Source: Verrucomicrobiia bacterium
GTDB lineage: Bacteria > Verrucomicrobiota > Verrucomicrobiia > Verrucomicrobiales > Akkermansiaceae
Length of the DNA stretch: 8,028 bases
NCBI GenBank assembly: GCA_947460915.1
Contig: CANHKJ010000131.1
Coordinates: 1-8,028, forward strand
Direction: 5' to 3'
The notes under the pieces are model-generated. The model was given only the letters and a program-made list of their open reading frames with translations, did no database searches and had not been told where the DNA came from. The position numbers and the translations under genes are program-made. Positions 5,939 to 8,028 of the stretch are shown in pieces; the stretch's first letter is position 1; each line of letters begins with the position of its first letter.

Positions 5939-7270
5939 TCACGGATTGCGGTCGATGCGGTCAATGATGCTAGTGGAGAGTTCGATCGGGCCGAGCAGAG
6001 GATGTTGCACGTTGATGGTGCCATTTTCGATGGTGAATTGATCGACTAGGAGTAGGCCAGAGCCACGAAATTTGATTTTGTATTTCATGGATTTTTCCTC
6101 GACTGATTTGCCAGAGAAATAGACGACGGCGATCTTCGAGAGAGGAATGGGACGAGGATTCGGGTCGTGGGGATTTTCAAATAGCAAATTGGGATTAGGA
6201 CCTGCGCCAATGCTGGCAATGACCCCGGATGAACGGTTCGACTCGATATCAAAAAGTAAATCGGTCTTGGTATTCGTGCGCTTTTCGAGTCGAGCTTCCG
6301 CAGTGGCCGCGCCCCAAGAACTCAAGGTGATGTTTTGGATCATCTGGATATCTTCATTGCCCGTGGTGCAGGTAAAATGCACAAATTTCCCCTGAGGTAG
6401 CTCACCCGTTTCGAGTGGATCCGTGATGTTGTTGCGGTATTTTTTACCGTTCAGCACAAGTTGCAGCAGTCGATTCGTGCGATCAACAAAAATCTCAACC
6501 TTTAGTTCGTTGTCCTCGAATTTATCAGGAGTGAGTTGGCTTTCGCTTGCTAGGGTCTGGTATTTTCCCGCAGCTGTCATGCGCTTGAGCTCGATTCCAT
6601 TGCTGCCGAGTTGGAAAAGGTAGGCATTTTGCCGAGAATTGGTATCGGGTGAGGAACCACCGATGCGACACTGGATGCCAGCATTGCCTGTCCATGAGAC
6701 GGTGAAGCTAAGGATGTAGCGATCAGGTAGCGCGGCGAATTCGCGATGCACACTGCCCCAGGATTGTGAGACCAGACTGTTATCATCAGCATCAAAACGC
6801 CAACCGTTGGAGAGTGTCCATTCTTGGTTGTTAGGGCCGCTGTAGATGACCTCGTTTTCTATCGTGTCGAAATGCAGGGAATCAATGTTCTCACGCGCGA
6901 CCTTGAGTGAACCGCTCCAGGTGGTATCAAAGCGCAATTCACCATTCTCCAGGATGGGTGAGGTGATGGGCATGACGTCACCGGCTTTGAGATAAAGAAG
7001 GTTTTTTGCGGCAACGGGAGCACGGGAAACGGAATCAAAGGTGATCGACTCGATGCTTTCGGCTTGAAGGTCGAGCGGATTGGGCGAGAGTGCTGAACGC
7101 AGGGTGAGCTTTTGATTTTCTCGCAGTGTAGAGATCTCGCCAGTGAGCTTCGTTTGATCCTTGAATGTCACTTGATCGGCTGCGCTCAGTGAGCAGAATG
7201 CAGCCGAGAGAATGGTTCGCAGAAAAGTAAGCCGGGTGAACATGCGGAAGGAGTGAAGGGAGTGGTTCAT
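5939..7270 (-). CDS. secreted LamG-like protein with beta repeats (second gene of the cluster)
   Basis: A 443-residue exported protein, clearly paralogous to its downstream neighbour. The N terminus contains a signal peptide (FTRLTFLRTILSAAFCSLSAA, roughly residues 11-31), probably cut before DQ. Repeats lie at about 33-79 (VTFKDQTKLTGEI...IESITF) and 91-136 (LYLKAGDVM...IDSLHF). A LamG-like region at about 143-321 starts with IYSGPNNQEW and contains ALPDRYILSF and VEIFVDRTNRLLQLVLNG, which matches LamG/DUF1080-type strands. Degenerate repeats follow at about 338-385 and 397-440. The ATG at 7270 overlaps the preceding stop as ATGA, which suggests translational coupling. A second ATG at 7243 would start immediately before the signal peptide and is a fair alternative. 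No enzymatic residues are recognisable. Adhesion, ligand binding or structural roles in the periplasm or outer surface are possible. Confidence 0.8.
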   Translation of the reverse strand: MNHSLHSFRMFTRLTFLRTILSAAFCSLSAADQVTFKDQTKLTGEISTLRENQKLTLRSALSPNPLDLQAESIESITFDSVSRAPVAAKNLLYLKAGDVMPITSPILENGELRFDTTWSGSLKVARENIDSLHFDTIENEVIYSGPNNQEWTLSNGWRFDADDNSLVSQSWGSVHREFAALPDRYILSFTVSWTGNAGIQCRIGGSSPDTNSRQNAYLFQLGSNGIELKRMTAAGKYQTLASESQLTPDKFEDNELKVEIFVDRTNRLLQLVLNGKKYRNNITDPLETGELPQGKFVHFTCTTGNEDIQMIQNITLSSWGAATAEARLEKRTNTKTDLLFDIESNRSSGVIASIGAGPNPNLLFENPHDPNPRPIPLSKIAVVYFSGKSVEEKSMKYKIKFRGSGLLLVDQFTIENGTINVQHPLLGPIELSTSIIDRIDRNP

Positions 7271-8028
7271 TGTTTCGGCATTTCGGCATTGTCGGCTTGC
7301 TCATCCATGACTTCGAGAAACGGGCTGTCATCGTTGAATTCCAAGGCGATGGCGCGCTCGAGGCGGATCGAAAGATTTTTCGCGGAGGGATGGTTGATCT
7401 CGAGTAACTTGTCGCTGGACTTCATCGGCATGCCCGAAATTTTGCCCACAGGATAAAAGCGTGCGGTGACGGTGCCCGCAACAGGTTCTTCGGAGGATTC
7501 ACTGGATTTCTTGGCGAAAACGATCTCCGCAATGTCGGTGAGTGGAATTTCGAGATCACTGAGAGTGGATTTAAGATAAGCAATGCCGTTCTCGATGCGG
7601 GAAATTTTTCCAGAATAGCGATCTGTGCCATTGGCAAGCAAAACAATATCACGCTCCTCGTGGGTCATGCTGTAGGCGGAGTCCTGAATGCCGTTCCACT
7701 CGGCGATGACAACGTCGCTGAGGCGCATCGGGGAGTTACTATTTTGGCATTGTATGCCAAATCCATTGCCAAGCGGAGCCTGTTGCGGTGAGGCAGGATC
7801 TTCCGCCTCGTCATCGGCATCATCGAGCAGCTCAACTTGCTCCCATTGCGCAGCGTATTTGCCATCGATGAACAGCATTATCAGACCTTTGCTGCGATCG
7901 CTGCGGATCTCGATGGAGGCTTCACCTGTATCAGGCAACTGAACATTGGACTGACCGCGGGTGAGAGGTTGGCTAAACGCATTACCCTCTGCATCATAAC
8001 CACAGCGTGAGAGAGAGAAATAAGTTTG
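7267..8028 (-). CDS. LamG-like protein with beta repeats (first visible gene of the cluster, 5' end cut off)
   Basis: The frame is open from the right window edge to the TGA at 7267-7269: 253 residues of the C-terminal part, with no start codon inside the window that must be used. The visible part matches the second half of the two downstream paralogues. Residues 1 to about 125 are the end of a LamG-like domain, with IEIRSDRSKGLIMLFIDGKY corresponding to the 'VEIFVDRTNRLLQLVLNG' strand pair of the next gene, and VVIAEWNGIQ to IVLSEWDGIL. After that come repeats at about 134-180 (LLANGTDRYSGKI...IAEIVFAK) and 189-236 (GTVTARFYPVG...AIALEF). An acidic insertion (LLDDADDEAEDP) lies within the LamG-like part. 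Signal peptide and first repeats should lie beyond the window. The stop overlaps the next ATG by 4 bp, so the genes are almost certainly co-transcribed. Confidence 0.78.
   Translation of the reverse strand, partial: QTYFSLSRCGYDAEGNAFSQPLTRGQSNVQLPDTGEASIEIRSDRSKGLIMLFIDGKYAAQWEQVELLDDADDEAEDPASPQQAPLGNGFGIQCQNSNSPMRLSDVVIAEWNGIQDSAYSMTHEERDIVLLANGTDRYSGKISRIENGIAYLKSTLSDLEIPLTDIAEIVFAKKSSESSEEPVAGTVTARFYPVGKISGMPMKSSDKLLEINHPSAKNLSIRLERAIALEFNDDSPFLEVMDEQADNAEMPKQ

Larger units (their letters stand above)
4536..8028 (-). other. putative operon of three tandem paralogous secreted proteins
   Basis: Three minus-strand genes run without a gap that could hold a promoter: a 4-bp ATGA overlap at 7267-7270, then a 26-nt spacing (or a GTGA overlap) at 5939-5942. 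The two complete products share repeat-repeat-LamG-repeat-repeat order and the motif IYSGP at nearly the same residue (142-146). The third shows the second half of this plan. Similarity is at protein-pattern level only, so the duplications are old. The promoter must lie to the right of the window. Confidence 0.75.

Overview
The window looks like chromosomal DNA from a Gram-negative bacterium of the PVC group, most likely Verrucomicrobiota. This rests on gene content and style: an RpiB-SHMT fusion, a small CPXCG protein, a small lipoprotein, a run of secreted beta-rich paralogues of a type I associate with that phylum, and almost no Shine-Dalgarno sequences. No 16S or marker gene confirms it. 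There is no sign of phage, IS elements, CRISPR, tRNA or rRNA.

Layout from left to right. Bases 1-632 (minus) hold the N-terminal half of an OFA-type MFS transporter that runs off the left edge. Bases 808-990 (minus) encode a 60-residue lipoprotein with a good sigma70-like promoter. It diverges from a 56-residue CPXCG zinc-ribbon-like protein at 1190-1360 (plus). Next come, on the minus strand, a low-molecular-weight phosphatase (3186-3659) followed by a fused ribose-5-phosphate isomerase B / serine hydroxymethyltransferase (1409-3082). This phosphatase - rpiB - glyA order recalls the Bacillus ywlE-rpiB-glyA neighbourhood, and the phosphatase carries the Thr that marks protein-arginine phosphatases. 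Both halves of the fusion feed purine and one-carbon metabolism: ribose-5-phosphate for PRPP, glycine and methylene-THF for the ring.

Bases 3881-4546 (plus) encode a LolD/MacB-type ABC ATPase with no permease beside it. Its 3' end overlaps by 11 bp the end of the last gene of a convergent cluster.

That cluster (8028 down to 4536, minus) is the least explained part of the window: three consecutive genes, the first cut by the right edge, with overlapping or near-overlapping ends. The two complete products have signal peptides. Both have the same plan: two short beta repeats with an 'NGD-x-x-x-G' core, a central LamG/concanavalin-like domain, then two more repeats. The visible part of the third product matches the second half of that plan. 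They look like ancient tandem duplicates forming a co-expressed set of envelope or periplasmic proteins of unknown function, and they are the best candidate here for an undescribed system.
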